A stretch of DNA of 64,000 bases from Ruminococcus difficilis (GCF_016680995.1 NZ_JAEQMG010000041.1:112110-176109), one strand, 5' to 3'; shown: positions 9,656-19,147, counted from the stretch's first letter. Notes: generated from the letters alone by a model not told the origin. A program made the numbers and translations.

Positions 9656-10517
9656 GTTCACCGTGAGCCCTGCCGATGACGGTATCACGCTCAAGAGCTT
9701 TCTCAGGCGGATCTGCGGTCTCTCGGCACGCTCCATGAAGGTCATCCGTTACGGCGGGGGCAGTATATCCCGCAATGGTATAGAGCTCCGCGCGCATCAT
9801 ATCCTACACACAGGCGATATCATCAAAGTGCGCCTGCCAAAGGAAGAGCAAAGTGATATCACTCCCGTTGAGGGCAAGCTCGATATCCTCTTTGAAGACG
9901 ACCGCCTGTTGATCGTCAATAAGCCCGCCTATATGCCGGTACACCCCACCAAGATCCACCAGCTCGACACACTGGCGAACATCGTCATGTATTACCAGCA
10001 GAGCAGGGGAGAGAGCTATCCCTTTCGCGCGCTGAACCGACTGGACAAGGATACCTCCGGCATCGTGATCCTCGCCAAAGACCGTATCGCCTACAACATG
10101 GTTTTCTCGACTGTCAAAAAGACATATGTAGCAATTTGTGAGGGAATCATCACCGGGAACGGTATTATCGATCTGCCGATCGGCGCCGCGCCCGACAGCA
10201 AGATAGAGCGCTGTGTGCGAGAGGACGGCGTAGCGGCGATCACCCATTATGAGCCGATACAGTCCTTTGGGCGTTACACCTTGTGCAAGGTTTGGCTCGA
10301 AACCGGCAGGACGCACCAGATCCGCTGTCACATGAGCGCGATCGGTCATCCTCTGGCGGGTGATACGATGTACGGCGGCAGTTCCGAGCTGATCCGGCGT
10401 CAGGCGCTGCACTGTCAGTCCATCACATTACCGCATCCGATCACAAAAGAGTTGATCGAGCTCACAACCCCATATCCTGAGGATTTTTCAGCAATATTCA
10501 AATCAACCTCCCCATGA
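9636..10517 (+). CDS. RluA-family pseudouridine synthase
   Basis: Isomerises uridine to pseudouridine in rRNA or tRNA (293 aa). An S4-like N-terminal segment (about 1-65, with KSFLRRICGLSARSMKVI and GD.IKVRLP) precedes the catalytic domain. The catalytic aspartate is in NRLDKDTSG (Asp137), and GRTHQIRCHMSAIGHPLAGD is the second conserved motif. The exact target (RluD, RluC or a Firmicutes paralogue) cannot be told from sequence. It overlaps the DUF1294 gene. Confidence 0.93.
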   Translation: MAIGYYEFTVSPADDGITLKSFLRRICGLSARSMKVIRYGGGSISRNGIELRAHHILHTGDIIKVRLPKEEQSDITPVEGKLDILFEDDRLLIVNKPAYMPVHPTKIHQLDTLANIVMYYQQSRGESYPFRALNRLDKDTSGIVILAKDRIAYNMVFSTVKKTYVAICEGIITGNGIIDLPIGAAPDSKIERCVREDGVAAITHYEPIQSFGRYTLCKVWLETGRTHQIRCHMSAIGHPLAGDTMYGGSSELIRRQALHCQSITLPHPITKELIELTTPYPEDFSAIFKSTSP

Positions 10518-10534
10518 TACATACAAGATCATTT

Positions 10535-10664
10535 AGTTAAGAGGCTCCCTTTGGTAAAGGGGTCGCGTACGACACGCTGTCACCTGACACACTTGTCAGG
10601 TGACTGAGGGATTGTATTCATTGACCGGGCGTCAGCGAGATACAGTTTCTTAACGAAATGACAT
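10535..10664. repeat. R1 repeat, copy 2, with terminal inverted repeats
   Basis: Left end TCATTTAGTTAAGA and right end TCTTAACGAAATGA are near-perfect inverted repeats. Inside are the GGCTCCCTTTGGTAAAGG leader, an internal palindrome CACCTGACA...TGTCAGGTG, and GACTGAGGGATTGTATT. The structure is that of a miniature inverted-repeat element with no coding capacity. Confidence 0.8.
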
Positions 10665-10684
10665 TGTTCATTGGGGAGGCCTTT

Positions 10685-11089
10685 CTATTTGATTCGGACT
10701 TTTTCTTTTCGATTCACTCCCGCAACACCGCCGATAATACCGCACAACAGCATGACGACACTGCGGATGATCGTCAAAAGCCCGATGTTATTCTTTGCGA
10801 TACTCATCCCGACCGCGAACACGATCATCAATGCGATCGCGCCGCATAACGCGCCGATGACCAGTCCCTTGCATTTGGCGATCACACAGGCAATATACGC
10901 GCCGATCAACACGCTGAAGCCCTCGATCGCGACCATCACATAGTCGATGATCTCATAGGGGATACCAGACATCAACTTCAGCATCATCGAGAACAGACAG
11001 GTGAGCAGCACGGACAGTACAACAGAACAAAGCACACCGATCAAAACCGCTTTGACGATGTGCCCTTTATCTTTACCGAAATCAGACAT
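10685..11089 (-). CDS. TIGR04086 family membrane protein (YrzE-like)
   Basis: A 134-residue protein with four predicted membrane helices and glycine-rich packing (VLIGAYIACVIAKCKG, LCGIIGGVAG). Proteins of this type commonly sit next to yajC and tgt in clostridia, as here. Function is unknown. The start at 11089 is preferred over an ATG seven codons upstream because AGGGGTGA lies at the right distance from it. The Shine-Dalgarno sequence is part of a hairpin (see the next entry). Confidence 0.8.
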   Translation of the reverse strand: MSDFGKDKGHIVKAVLIGVLCSVVLSVLLTCLFSMMLKLMSGIPYEIIDYVMVAIEGFSVLIGAYIACVIAKCKGLVIGALCGAIALMIVFAVGMSIAKNNIGLLTIIRSVVMLLCGIIGGVAGVNRKEKVRIK

Positions 11090-11097
11090 AAAAAATT

Positions 11098-11123
11098 CAC
11101 CCCTGTACACTCTATGCAGGGGT
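11098..11123 (-). promoter_or_regulatory. Hairpin enclosing the ribosome-binding site
   Basis: On the minus strand CACCCCTG (11116-11123) can pair with CAGGGGTG (11098-11105); the second arm contains the Shine-Dalgarno sequence of the TIGR04086 gene. The hairpin could end the yajC transcript, mask the ribosome site, or both. There is an A/T-rich stretch after it (ATTTTTTATG). Confidence 0.5.
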
Positions 11124-11131
11124 GAAATCCA

Positions 11132-11533
11132 TTATTCGTTATTCTTTTGTGCTTTCTTTTCTTCCTTCGCGGCCTTCTTCGCGGCACGGCGCTCCTGAAG
11201 CTCCTGGAACTTATCCGCTGTTGTCTTCTTCGCGGGAGTCGTTTCCTTGACGGTATCGACGCTGGAGATCGCCCATTTTTTGAACTTCATCTTGGTACGG
11301 TCGGGACCTGTCTCGATCACGAAAGCGTCCTCTTCTTCTTTGACCGCAATGATTCTGCCCTGAATACCGCCGATCGTCGTGATGTCATCACCGATCTGGA
11401 TATTGTTGCGCATTTCCTGTTCCTGTTTCTTCTTCTTCGAATTCGGGCGAATGAGCAAGAAGTAAAGAACTGCGAACAGACCTACATAAATTAAAATAAT
11501 CCACCAGCTGCCGCCGGATCCTGAACCAAACAT
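11132..11533 (-). CDS. yajC: Sec translocon accessory protein YajC
   Basis: A 133-residue single-span membrane protein of the SecDF-YajC complex that assists protein export. After a short Gly/Ser N-terminus there is one transmembrane helix (IILIYVGLFAVLYFLLIRP), then the typical KKKKQEQE stretch and the NNIQIGDDITTIGGIQGRI domain. The C-terminus is long, charged and rich in Ala, Lys and Glu, longer than in E. coli (110 aa). It lies downstream of tgt on the same strand, a common arrangement. Confidence 0.93.
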   Translation of the reverse strand: MFGSGSGGSWWIILIYVGLFAVLYFLLIRPNSKKKKQEQEMRNNIQIGDDITTIGGIQGRIIAVKEEEDAFVIETGPDRTKMKFKKWAISSVDTVKETTPAKKTTADKFQELQERRAAKKAAKEEKKAQKNNE

Positions 11534-11606
11534 AGTTTATCTTCCTTTCAAATTATTCCAAGTTATTATAACAGGTAAGAATGATTTTTGCAAGTATAAA
11601 GTTGCA

Positions 11607-12737
11607 TTATATCCGCTTATCAAGGATATTTCTGTATTTTTGATAGAAAACCTCATAGCTACCCGCGTCTAAATTGTCACGTATTTTCTGCATCAGCGTA
11701 TTGTAGAAGTACAAATTGTGCATGACCGCCAGCCGCATACCGAGCATTTCCTTTGCTTTGAACAGATGTCTGAGATAGGCGCGGGTATGATGCTGACACA
11801 CGGGACAGTCACATTCGCTGTCGATCGGGTTTTCATCCAGCTCATATTTCGCGTTCATGATATTGATGATCCCGCTCCACGTGAACAGATGACCGTGTCT
11901 TGCGTTGCGCGAGGGCATGACACAGTCGAACAGATCGACGCCCCTGTATACCGCCTCGAGGATATTGACCGGTGTGCCGACGCCCATCAAGTAGCGCGGC
12001 TTATCCTTCGGCGCGAAGGGTTCCACTGCCTCGATGATCTCATACATCGTTTCGGCAGGCTCGCCGACCGCCAGTCCGCCGATTGCGTAGCCGTCGAGGT
12101 CAAGCGCGGCGATCTCCTTCATGTGATCGATCCGCAGATCGCGATAGGTCGCGCCCTGATTGATGCCGAAGAGCATTTGATGCGGATTGATGGTACCGTC
12201 AAGCGAGTTGAGCCTGTCCATCTCCGCCTTACATCGGTTGAGCCAGTTGGTGGTGCGCTTGACAGAAGCCTTGGCGTAGTCATACGGCGCGGGATTTTCC
12301 ACACACTCGTCGAACGCCATCGCGATGGTCGAGCCTAAATTCGACTGGATCCGCATACTTTCCTCGGGACCCATAAAGATGCGTTTGCCGTCGATGTGGG
12401 AGTTGAACACAACGCCCTCTTCGGTGATGTTGTTCAGCTTCGCCAGCGAAAAGACCTGAAACCCGCCGGAGTCGGTGAGGATCACGCCGTTCCATCCGGT
12501 CATCTTGTGCAGACCGCCGAGCTTCTTGACCGTTTCGTCACCCGGACGCAGATGGAGATGATAGGTATTGCTCAGCATGACCTGCGTATTGATATTTTGC
12601 AGATCATACGCGGATAACCCGCCTTTGATCGCGGCACAGGTCGCGACATTCATAAACGCCGGCATCTGTACCGTGCCGTGAACGGTTTTGAACTCACCGC
12701 GTCGGGCAGTTCCTTCTTGTTTCAATAATGTATACAT
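11607..12737 (-). CDS. tgt: Queuine/preQ1 tRNA-ribosyltransferase
   Basis: Exchanges guanine 34 of GUN-anticodon tRNAs for preQ1. The 376-residue TIM barrel shows the N-terminal GTVQMPAFMNVATCA, the active-site region LTDSGGFQVFSLAKL, the nucleophile segment DLFDCVMPSRNARHG, and the C-terminal zinc site CDCPVC...H. It reads in the same direction as queA, the next enzyme of the pathway, but the two are separated by a toxin-antitoxin pair. Confidence 0.97.
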   Translation of the reverse strand: MYTLLKQEGTARRGEFKTVHGTVQMPAFMNVATCAAIKGGLSAYDLQNINTQVMLSNTYHLHLRPGDETVKKLGGLHKMTGWNGVILTDSGGFQVFSLAKLNNITEEGVVFNSHIDGKRIFMGPEESMRIQSNLGSTIAMAFDECVENPAPYDYAKASVKRTTNWLNRCKAEMDRLNSLDGTINPHQMLFGINQGATYRDLRIDHMKEIAALDLDGYAIGGLAVGEPAETMYEIIEAVEPFAPKDKPRYLMGVGTPVNILEAVYRGVDLFDCVMPSRNARHGHLFTWSGIINIMNAKYELDENPIDSECDCPVCQHHTRAYLRHLFKAKEMLGMRLAVMHNLYFYNTLMQKIRDNLDAGSYEVFYQKYRNILDKRI

Positions 12738-12802
12738 AGTATTTCCTTTTGCTTATAATATTGCCATCGCGTCGCCTATTTCGATGGTTTAAATGGTTAT
12801 CT

Positions 12803-13177
12803 TCATTCAAATCGTTTGATCCAATCCAAAACATCTTCGTATTTTGCTTTACCGGAAGCAACGTCCATTCCGATTTTTATGACGTCATCGTCAGAAGGTG
12901 AAATATAAATTCCGTTCATCTCAAGAAAAGCAAGCATAACATACATTCCGATACGTTTGTTTCCGTCAACAAATGCATGATTTGAAATCAAAGAATAACC
13001 AAGTTTTGCGGCTTTCTCTTCTTTTGACGGAAAAAGCTCAATTCCGTCAAAGGTTTGATAAGCGGATTCTAATGCGCTTTCAAGAAGTCCGAAATCTCGC
13101 ACTCCCTCGTCGCCGCCCGTTTCTTTTGCAATCAATTCATGTAAGAGCAAAACCTTTTCTTTACTGAATTTGATCAT
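12803..13177 (-). CDS. doc: Doc-type Fic-fold toxin
   Basis: A 124-residue death-on-curing protein. The motif HAFVDGNKRIG is the Doc form of the Fic motif; Doc toxins phosphorylate elongation factor Tu and stop translation. The N-terminal VLLLHELIAKETGG and the GLLESALESAYQTF segment are family hallmarks. Length matches P1 Doc (126 aa). It begins inside the stop of the upstream 59-residue gene (ATGA overlap), so the pair is a toxin-antitoxin operon. It sits between queA and tgt; base composition is lower in GC than both, suggesting transfer. Confidence 0.92.
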   Translation of the reverse strand: MIKFSKEKVLLLHELIAKETGGDEGVRDFGLLESALESAYQTFDGIELFPSKEEKAAKLGYSLISNHAFVDGNKRIGMYVMLAFLEMNGIYISPSDDDVIKIGMDVASGKAKYEDVLDWIKRFE

Positions 13178-13353
13178 TTTGCCAACTCCTCAAACGCTTT
13201 GTGATATTTATTCAGTACATGAGCAGAAACCAGTTTAAACTTTTCTTCATCACGGGATTCATCTGTCGAATTGATTAAGTATTCAATCACATCGCTTAAC
13301 TGTTCATCGGAAATAATATCTATGATACTTTTTGCATATTCTCTTTCGCTCAT
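13174..13353 (-). CDS. Probable antitoxin of the Doc system
   Basis: A 59-residue acidic protein (MSEREYAKSI..., ending EELAK) read from my own translation of the strand upstream of doc. GGAGG lies eight bases before its ATG, and its TGA overlaps the doc ATG. The segment ISDEQLSDVIEYLIN is an amphipathic helix of the sort found in small type II antitoxins. It does not clearly show the Phd/YefM DNA-binding fold, so its class is open; the antitoxin role is inferred from position, size and overlap. Confidence 0.8.
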   Translation of the reverse strand: MSEREYAKSIIDIISDEQLSDVIEYLINSTDESRDEEKFKLVSAHVLNKYHKAFEELAK

Positions 13354-13459
13354 TCTGAAAGCCTCCGTTCTCTGTTATATATCTGTATGATATATTAGTT
13401 TTATTTGAGTGTCAACGATATATTATGAAGTGAATATAAATGGAGAATCGGTATATCTT

Positions 13460-14485
13460 CTAAACAATCAACATCGCGTCGCCGAAAGAGAAAAAGCGGT
13501 ATTTCTCCCTGACCGCGACCTCATACGCCTTCATCGTCTTATCGTAGCCGTAAAAAGCGGACACCAGCATGATCAGTGTGCTTTCGGGCAGATGAAAATT
13601 GGTGATCAGTCCGTCGAGTACCTTGAATTCAAAGCCGGGATAAATGAAAATATCGGTAAAGCCGTCACAGGCTTTGATCTCGCCGTACTCCGCCGCGACA
13701 CTTTCGAGCGTACGGCAGGAGGTCGTACCGACCGCGATCACGCGTTTGCTGTTCGCTTTCGTTTTGCGGATCAGCTCAGCGGTCTCTGAGGGTATCTCAT
13801 AATGCTCACTGTGCATTTTATGCTTGGTGACGTCATCGACCTTGACGGGCCTAAATGTGCCTAAGCCGACATGGAGCGTGACGTATCCGATGTTTACGCC
13901 CTTCGCGCGGATCCGATCGAGCAACTCATTCGTGAAATGCAGACCGGCAGTCGGAGCGGCGGCTGAGCCGAGCTCATGGGAATAGACCGTCTGATAGCGC
14001 TCCTGATCCTCGAGCTTTGCGGTGATATAGGGGGGCAGAGGCATTTGACCGATCTTGTCGAGGGTGGTATAGATATTCTCCTCGCTCTGCAGTTCGACGA
14101 TACGGTTGCCGTCGTCCACGACATCGACGACCTCGGCTTTGAGCAAGCCGTCGCCGAAAATGAACTTGGCGCCGATCTTCGCTTTCTTACCGGGCTTGAC
14201 CAGCGTTTCCCAGCGATCACCGCTGAGCTGCTTCAACAGCAGGAATTCGATCTTCGCGCCGGTATCCTCCTTGACGCCGTAGATGCGCGCGGGGATCACG
14301 CGGGAGTCGTTGACGATCAGACAATCGCCCTCGTTGAGATAGTCGAGTATATCATCAAAACGGCGGTGCTCGATCTCATCATTCTCACGGTGAAGCACCA
14401 TCAATCGGGAATGATCCCGCGGCTCGATCGGCGTTTGCGCGATCTGTTCCTGCGGTAAATCATAATAAAAATCACTTGTCTTCAT
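13460..14485 (-). CDS. queA: S-adenosylmethionine:tRNA ribosyltransferase-isomerase
   Basis: Builds epoxyqueuosine from preQ1-modified tRNA with the ribosyl part of SAM. The 341-residue sequence has the N-terminal [24 protein letters not shown], the middle [12 protein letters not shown] and the C-terminal [16 protein letters not shown], all QueA signatures. With tgt it covers the last steps of queuosine synthesis. Transcription runs divergently from asd. Confidence 0.97.
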   Translation of the reverse strand: MKTSDFYYDLPQEQIAQTPIEPRDHSRLMVLHRENDEIEHRRFDDILDYLNEGDCLIVNDSRVIPARIYGVKEDTGAKIEFLLLKQLSGDRWETLVKPGKKAKIGAKFIFGDGLLKAEVVDVVDDGNRIVELQSEENIYTTLDKIGQMPLPPYITAKLEDQERYQTVYSHELGSAAAPTAGLHFTNELLDRIRAKGVNIGYVTLHVGLGTFRPVKVDDVTKHKMHSEHYEIPSETAELIRKTKANSKRVIAVGTTSCRTLESVAAEYGEIKACDGFTDIFIYPGFEFKVLDGLITNFHLPESTLIMLVSAFYGYDKTMKAYEVAVREKYRFFSFGDAMLIV

Positions 14486-14524
14486 ACATTGACCTCAAAA
14501 AACGCAGTTGTTACATAATTGAAA

Positions 14525-14553
14525 TTGACAAATCCGCAACGGAATGGTATATT
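14525..14553 (+). promoter_or_regulatory. Sigma-A type promoter of asd
   Basis: TTGACA (14525-14530), a 17-base spacer, then TATATT (14548-14553). It stands about 100 bases before the asd start, with the AT-rich leader between. Confidence 0.75.
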
Positions 14554-14656
14554 ATAACATGACGTAAATTATACATCTGTATGAATTTGCCTATCATATA
14601 ATATATTATTATTGGAAAAAACTCAACTGTTTTTTTGAAATTGGGAGGTATATAAT

Positions 14657-15742
14657 ATGAAAACGTTTAATGTCGGAATTATCGGCGCCACGGGCATGGT
14701 CGGTCAGAGATTCTCTCTCTTGCTCGAAAACCACCCGTGGTTCAATGTTACCGCTGTCGCCGCGTCCAAGCGCAGTGCCGGCAAAACCTATGCCGAGGCT
14801 GTCGAAGGCAGATGGGCGATGACCGCTCCGATCCCCGCGAATATCAAAGATATGGTCATGATGGACGCCGCCGATGTAGAGGCGGTCGCCGCGAAGGTCG
14901 ACTTCGTATTCTGCGCTGTCGATATGAAGAAGGATGAGATCAAGGCGCTGGAGGAGGCTTACGCCAAGGCTGAGTGCCCTGTCGTCTCCAACAACTCCGC
15001 GAACCGCGGTACACCCGATGTGCCGATGATCGTTCCCGAGATCAATCCCGATCACGCCGAGATCATCCACGCGCAGAGAAAGCGTCTGGGCACCAAACGC
15101 GGCTTCATCGCCGTCAAGTCCAACTGCTCTTTGCAGAGCTATGTTCCCGCGATCCATCCCTTAAAAGAGAAATATAAGGTCAACAAAGTCCTTGCCTGCA
15201 CCTATCAGGCGATCTCCGGCGCCGGTAAGACCTTTGAGCGCTGGCCCGAGATGGTCGACAACCTGATCCCGTATATCGGCGGTGAGGAAGAGAAGAGCGA
15301 GCAGGAACCGCTCAAGCTCTGGGGGCATATCGAAGGCGACAAGATCGTCAACGCGGATGACATTGCAATCACCTCACAGTGTCTGCGTGTACCGGTCTCT
15401 GACGGTCACACCGCCGCGGTATTCATCGACTTCGGCGTAGAAGAAAAGCCGAGCGTCGAGGAGATCATCGATATCTGGAACAACTACAAGGGCAGAGCAC
15501 AGGAGCTCGAGTTACCCTCCGCCCCCAAGCAGTTCCTGCATTATTTCACCGAACCCGACAGACCTCAGATCAAGTCTGAGCGTATGCTCGAGGGCGGTAT
15601 GGCGGTATCCGTCGGTCGACTCAGACCCGATACCCAGTATGATATGAAGTTCGTCTGTATGTCCCACAACACCCTGCGCGGTGCTGCAGGCGGCGCGGTT
15701 TTGATGGCTGAACTGCTCTGCGCCGAGGGCTACATGGACTGA
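14657..15742 (+). CDS. asd: Aspartate-semialdehyde dehydrogenase
   Basis: Reduces aspartyl phosphate to aspartate semialdehyde, the branch point to lysine/diaminopimelate, threonine and methionine. The 361-residue protein begins with an NADP-binding motif (VGIIGATGMVGQRF) and has the catalytic Cys in VKSNCSLQ. Length and sequence (ASKRSAGKTYAEAVEGRW) fit the archaeal/fungal-like class of Asd rather than the E. coli class. GGGAGG lies upstream of the ATG. dapA and dapB follow on the same strand. Confidence 0.95.
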   Translation: MKTFNVGIIGATGMVGQRFSLLLENHPWFNVTAVAASKRSAGKTYAEAVEGRWAMTAPIPANIKDMVMMDAADVEAVAAKVDFVFCAVDMKKDEIKALEEAYAKAECPVVSNNSANRGTPDVPMIVPEINPDHAEIIHAQRKRLGTKRGFIAVKSNCSLQSYVPAIHPLKEKYKVNKVLACTYQAISGAGKTFERWPEMVDNLIPYIGGEEEKSEQEPLKLWGHIEGDKIVNADDIAITSQCLRVPVSDGHTAAVFIDFGVEEKPSVEEIIDIWNNYKGRAQELELPSAPKQFLHYFTEPDRPQIKSERMLEGGMAVSVGRLRPDTQYDMKFVCMSHNTLRGAAGGAVLMAELLCAEGYMD

Positions 15743-15827
15743 TAACGAGTGATCAGTGGTCAGTGATTTATTGATCGATCATTGATGTTAATACTCCTTT
15801 TTATCACATTTATCAGGAGGATTCTTT

Positions 15828-16727
15828 ATGAATAAGCATATTTTTACAGGTGCCGGCGTAGCGCTGATCACCCCGATGCACAGCGACGGTTCCGTCAATT
15901 TTGAAGAGCTGGCGCGTTTACTGGAATTCCAGGTCGAGAACGGTACTGACGCGATCATCGCGTGCGGTACTACCGGCGAGGCTGCTACCCTGACCGTCAA
16001 GGAGCATTGCGAGGTATTATCCTTTGTCTGCGAGCGTATCAACGGTCGTATCCCCGTTATCGCGGGTACCGGCTCCAACGATACCAGCACGGCGATCGAG
16101 CTGAGCAAATCCGCTGAGGCGTCCGGTGCTGACGCGCTGTTATCCGTCACACCTTATTACAATAAGACTTCGCAGAACGGCTTGATCCGCCACTTTACCA
16201 CCATCGCGGACAACATCGATCTGCCGATGATCCTGTACAATGTACCTTCGCGTACCGGCTGCAACATCAAGCCCAAGACCTACGCGGAGCTGTGCAAGCA
16301 TGAAAACATCGTTGCGACCAAGGAAGCGAACGGCGATATCTCCAGCGTATCACAGACACGTTCTCTGTGCGGCGACAGACTGGATATCTATTCCGGCAAC
16401 GACGACCAGACCGTGCCCTTCATGTCTCTGGGCGCTCTGGGCGTTATCTCGGTATTCTCCAACTTCTGTCCGAAGGAAATGCATGAGATCTGTGAGCTGT
16501 GCCTGAACAACAACTTTGTGGAAGCCTCCAAGCTGAATTTCCACTATGTTGAGCTGATGGATATCATGTTCTCCGACGTCAACCCGATCCCCGTCAAGAC
16601 CGCGATGAACCTGATCGGCTTCAACGCAGGCGAGTGCAGATTGCCGCTCGTGCCGATGAGCTATTCGGGCTATCACGATCTCAAGGATTGCCTTGCGAAG
16701 TACAACCTGATCGGTAAATACGCGTAA
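15828..16727 (+). CDS. dapA: 4-hydroxy-tetrahydrodipicolinate synthase
   Basis: Condenses aspartate semialdehyde with pyruvate, the first committed step of diaminopimelate synthesis. The 299-residue barrel shows GVALITPMHSDGSVNFEEL, the GTTGEAATL substrate loop, Tyr in LYNVPSRTGC and the Schiff-base lysine in VATKEANGD. GTGSNDTS and the active-site Arg in SRTG are intact. AGGAGG precedes the ATG. Confidence 0.96.
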   Translation: MNKHIFTGAGVALITPMHSDGSVNFEELARLLEFQVENGTDAIIACGTTGEAATLTVKEHCEVLSFVCERINGRIPVIAGTGSNDTSTAIELSKSAEASGADALLSVTPYYNKTSQNGLIRHFTTIADNIDLPMILYNVPSRTGCNIKPKTYAELCKHENIVATKEANGDISSVSQTRSLCGDRLDIYSGNDDQTVPFMSLGALGVISVFSNFCPKEMHEICELCLNNNFVEASKLNFHYVELMDIMFSDVNPIPVKTAMNLIGFNAGECRLPLVPMSYSGYHDLKDCLAKYNLIGKYA

Positions 16728-16811
16728 GAAGCGTGACGCTTCACCTATTCCGTCTTTGGATCACCATGATATGATGCGAGGCGGGATCTGAACAAATTCA
16801 TATTCAAACAC

Positions 16812-16835
16812 ACAGGGCGAAGCACTTCGCCCTGT
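16812..16835 (+). terminator. Hairpin between dapA and dapB
   Basis: ACAGGGCGAAG pairs with CTTCGCCCTGT, followed by TTCA only. It lies between dapA and dapB, so it may weaken rather than stop readthrough. Confidence 0.55.
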
Positions 16836-16890
16836 TTCACAATGTTGTTAATGTAACAGTCATTGTGAAGCCCATATAAGGAGGTTTTTT

Positions 16891-17640
16891 ATGATCAAGA
16901 TACTGCTCAACGGCTGTCTCGGCAAAATGGGACAGGCTGTGGAAGCTTGCATCAACGAGCGCGAGGATACGATGATATCCTGCGGCGTCGATATCGCCGA
17001 CGGCGACAAAGCATATCCCGTATACACCTGTTTTTATGACGTTCAGGAAAAGCCCGACGTTATCATCGACTTTTCCAATCCGCTGGTGCTCGATGATATG
17101 CTCGCTTTCGCCGTGAAGAACCAGACTCCCGTCATCATCTGCACCACCGGTTTTTCCGACGCGCAGGTGCAGAAGATCAAGGATACCGCGAAACAGATCC
17201 CTGTGTTCTACTCCGGCAACATGTCGCTGGGCATCAACGTGCTGATCGCGCTGTCCAAGATGGCGGCTAAGGTGCTGTACAACAGCTTTGATATCGAAGT
17301 GGTGGAAAAGCATCATAACCTCAAAATCGACGCGCCCTCCGGTACCGCGCTGATGATCGCCGACGCGATCAATGAGGAGATTGGCGGCGCTCAGTATGTC
17401 TATGACCGTCACGCGTACCGCAAAAGACGCGAGCATAACGAGATCGGCATCCACTCCATCCGCGGCGGTACGATCGTCGGCGAGCATGAGGTCATCTTCG
17501 CGGGTCATGACGAGGTCGTTTCCTTGAAGCACCAGGCACAGAGCAAGGGCGTATTCGCGGCAGGCGCTGTCAATGCCGCCGCCTATATGAAGGACAAGCC
17601 CGCGGGACTGTATGATATGTCGGATGTATTGAAGGGCTAA
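16891..17640 (+). CDS. dapB: 4-hydroxy-tetrahydrodipicolinate reductase
   Basis: NAD(P)H-dependent reductase after DapA in the diaminopimelate pathway. The 249-residue protein has the nucleotide-binding N-terminus ILLNGCLGKMGQAV, the CTTGF motif and the substrate-binding motif EKHHNLKIDAPSGTAL. GGAGG precedes the ATG. The late steps (dapL or dapD/E/F) are not in the window, so the pathway branch is unknown. Confidence 0.96.
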   Translation: MIKILLNGCLGKMGQAVEACINEREDTMISCGVDIADGDKAYPVYTCFYDVQEKPDVIIDFSNPLVLDDMLAFAVKNQTPVIICTTGFSDAQVQKIKDTAKQIPVFYSGNMSLGINVLIALSKMAAKVLYNSFDIEVVEKHHNLKIDAPSGTALMIADAINEEIGGAQYVYDRHAYRKRREHNEIGIHSIRGGTIVGEHEVIFAGHDEVVSLKHQAQSKGVFAAGAVNAAAYMKDKPAGLYDMSDVLKG

Positions 17641-17780
17641 TGACAGTCGTGCAATGATCGATATTCCGATACTCGGATGCTTTTGTTATTAATGACGCAG
17701 AAAAAAGCGCCACGGCTCTGCGCGCATCTCACACCTTTGTTTTTCTATCATAGACTGATAGGGAACAGAGGTGTTTTTTT

Positions 17781-18008
17781 ATGAAAAATGAATTGATACT
17801 TTTGCCTTCCGTGACCTACGCGATGAAAGCAAAGAGTATTTTGGAACAATATCAGATCCGTTCTTATATCCAGCGCACGCCCAAAAATGTGAATATCAAA
17901 TCCTGCGGTTACTGTCTGTTTGTGCCGAACCGAACCGATGAAGCGGAAAAGCTCCTGCGCCAAAAGGGCGTCCGCGTTCTCGGCAGAGCGGAGCGGGAGA
18001 AGCCGTGA
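17781..18008 (+). CDS. DUF3343 protein (putative Se/S carrier-like)
   Basis: A 75-residue protein beginning with [17 protein letters not shown] and containing SCGYCLFVP, the Cys motif of the DUF3343 family. The family is described as a possible selenium/sulfur carrier because its genes sit beside cysteine desulfurases or selenium genes. Here its end overlaps the start of a cysteine desulfurase gene by four bases, which supports delivery of sulfur or selenium from that enzyme. The transfer step itself is inference. Confidence 0.85.
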   Translation: MKNELILLPSVTYAMKAKSILEQYQIRSYIQRTPKNVNIKSCGYCLFVPNRTDEAEKLLRQKGVRVLGRAEREKP

Positions 18009-19147
18009 TCTACCTCGACAACTCCGCCACCACGTACCCAAAGCCGCCGCAGGTGATCCGCGCGGTACAGCAGGCGGTCAAGAGCTATGGCTTCAACCCC
18101 GGCAGAGGCGGATATCGGCAATCCCTGCAAACAGCGCGGATGGTGTACGAGGCGCGCGAGACGATCGCGGCTTTCTTTCACGCGCCGTCATCCGAAGCCG
18201 TCATCTTCACGCCCGGATGTACCCAAGCCTTGAACACGGTCATCAAGGGCGTGCTGCATCACGGCGATCATGTTGTCATATCCTCCTTAGAGCACAACGC
18301 GGTATACCGTCCGCTGTATCAGCTCAAGGAGATGGGGGAGATCACCTTTGATATCGCCGACGTCGTGATAGGGAATGACGAAGCGACATTATCCAACTTT
18401 CGCAACGCGATCAATCGACACACGCGGTTGATCCTCTGCACCCACGCCTCCAACGTCATCGGCTATAAATTGCCGACAGAACGTCTTTGCGCGTTGGCGC
18501 ACAGCTACGGCATCATGTTTTGTCTGGACGCCGCCCAAAGCGCGGGCGTTTTCCCGATCGACATGGTGAATGACGCATATGACTATGTTTGCTGTCCCGG
18601 ACACAAATATCTTTACGGCCCGATGGGAATAGGACTGCTGCTGATCGGAAATGATAATCGTATCGCTCCGCTGATCGCCGGAGGCACGGGGAGTATGTCC
18701 GCACAGCCGGAAATGCCGGATTTTTATCCCGATCGGCTGGAAGCGGGCACACAGAACATCGCGGGTATACTCGGGTTGAAAGCCGGTGTGGATTTTGTCA
18801 TGTCACACGGGATCGAGAGGATCTATCAAAAAGAAAACAGGCTGATCGAGGGGCTGTATCGAACATTGAAGCGCCATGATAAGCTCCGTATTATCGGCAG
18901 AGAGGATGACCGGGAGGGCGTTTACGCGCCGGTACTGGCGTTTACTGTCGACGGCACGGACAGTGAATCCGTCGCGGTAAAACTCTCCGAACAATTCAAT
19001 ATCGCCGTCAGAGGGGGATTACACTGCGCTCCGTTGGCTCACAAAGCGCTCCATACAATCGACAGCGGCGTTGTCCGCGTCTCGCCGTCAGTATTCACTT
19101 CCGCCGATGAAACGGCATATTTACAGAGGGTATTAAGCAGAATGTAA
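18005..19147 (+). CDS. Cysteine desulfurase of the TIGR01977 type
   Basis: A PLP enzyme of 380 residues that mobilises sulfur from cysteine. The N-terminus [13 protein letters not shown] is the class-V aminotransferase signature, the PLP lysine is in [10 protein letters not shown], and the catalytic Cys is in [18 protein letters not shown]-like VVRVSPSVF follows. It belongs to the IscS/SufS relatives found next to DUF3343 proteins, not to the Fe-S operons. It starts inside the end of the DUF3343 gene. Confidence 0.9.
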   Translation: MIYLDNSATTYPKPPQVIRAVQQAVKSYGFNPGRGGYRQSLQTARMVYEARETIAAFFHAPSSEAVIFTPGCTQALNTVIKGVLHHGDHVVISSLEHNAVYRPLYQLKEMGEITFDIADVVIGNDEATLSNFRNAINRHTRLILCTHASNVIGYKLPTERLCALAHSYGIMFCLDAAQSAGVFPIDMVNDAYDYVCCPGHKYLYGPMGIGLLLIGNDNRIAPLIAGGTGSMSAQPEMPDFYPDRLEAGTQNIAGILGLKAGVDFVMSHGIERIYQKENRLIEGLYRTLKRHDKLRIIGREDDREGVYAPVLAFTVDGTDSESVAVKLSEQFNIAVRGGLHCAPLAHKALHTIDSGVVRVSPSVFTSADETAYLQRVLSRM

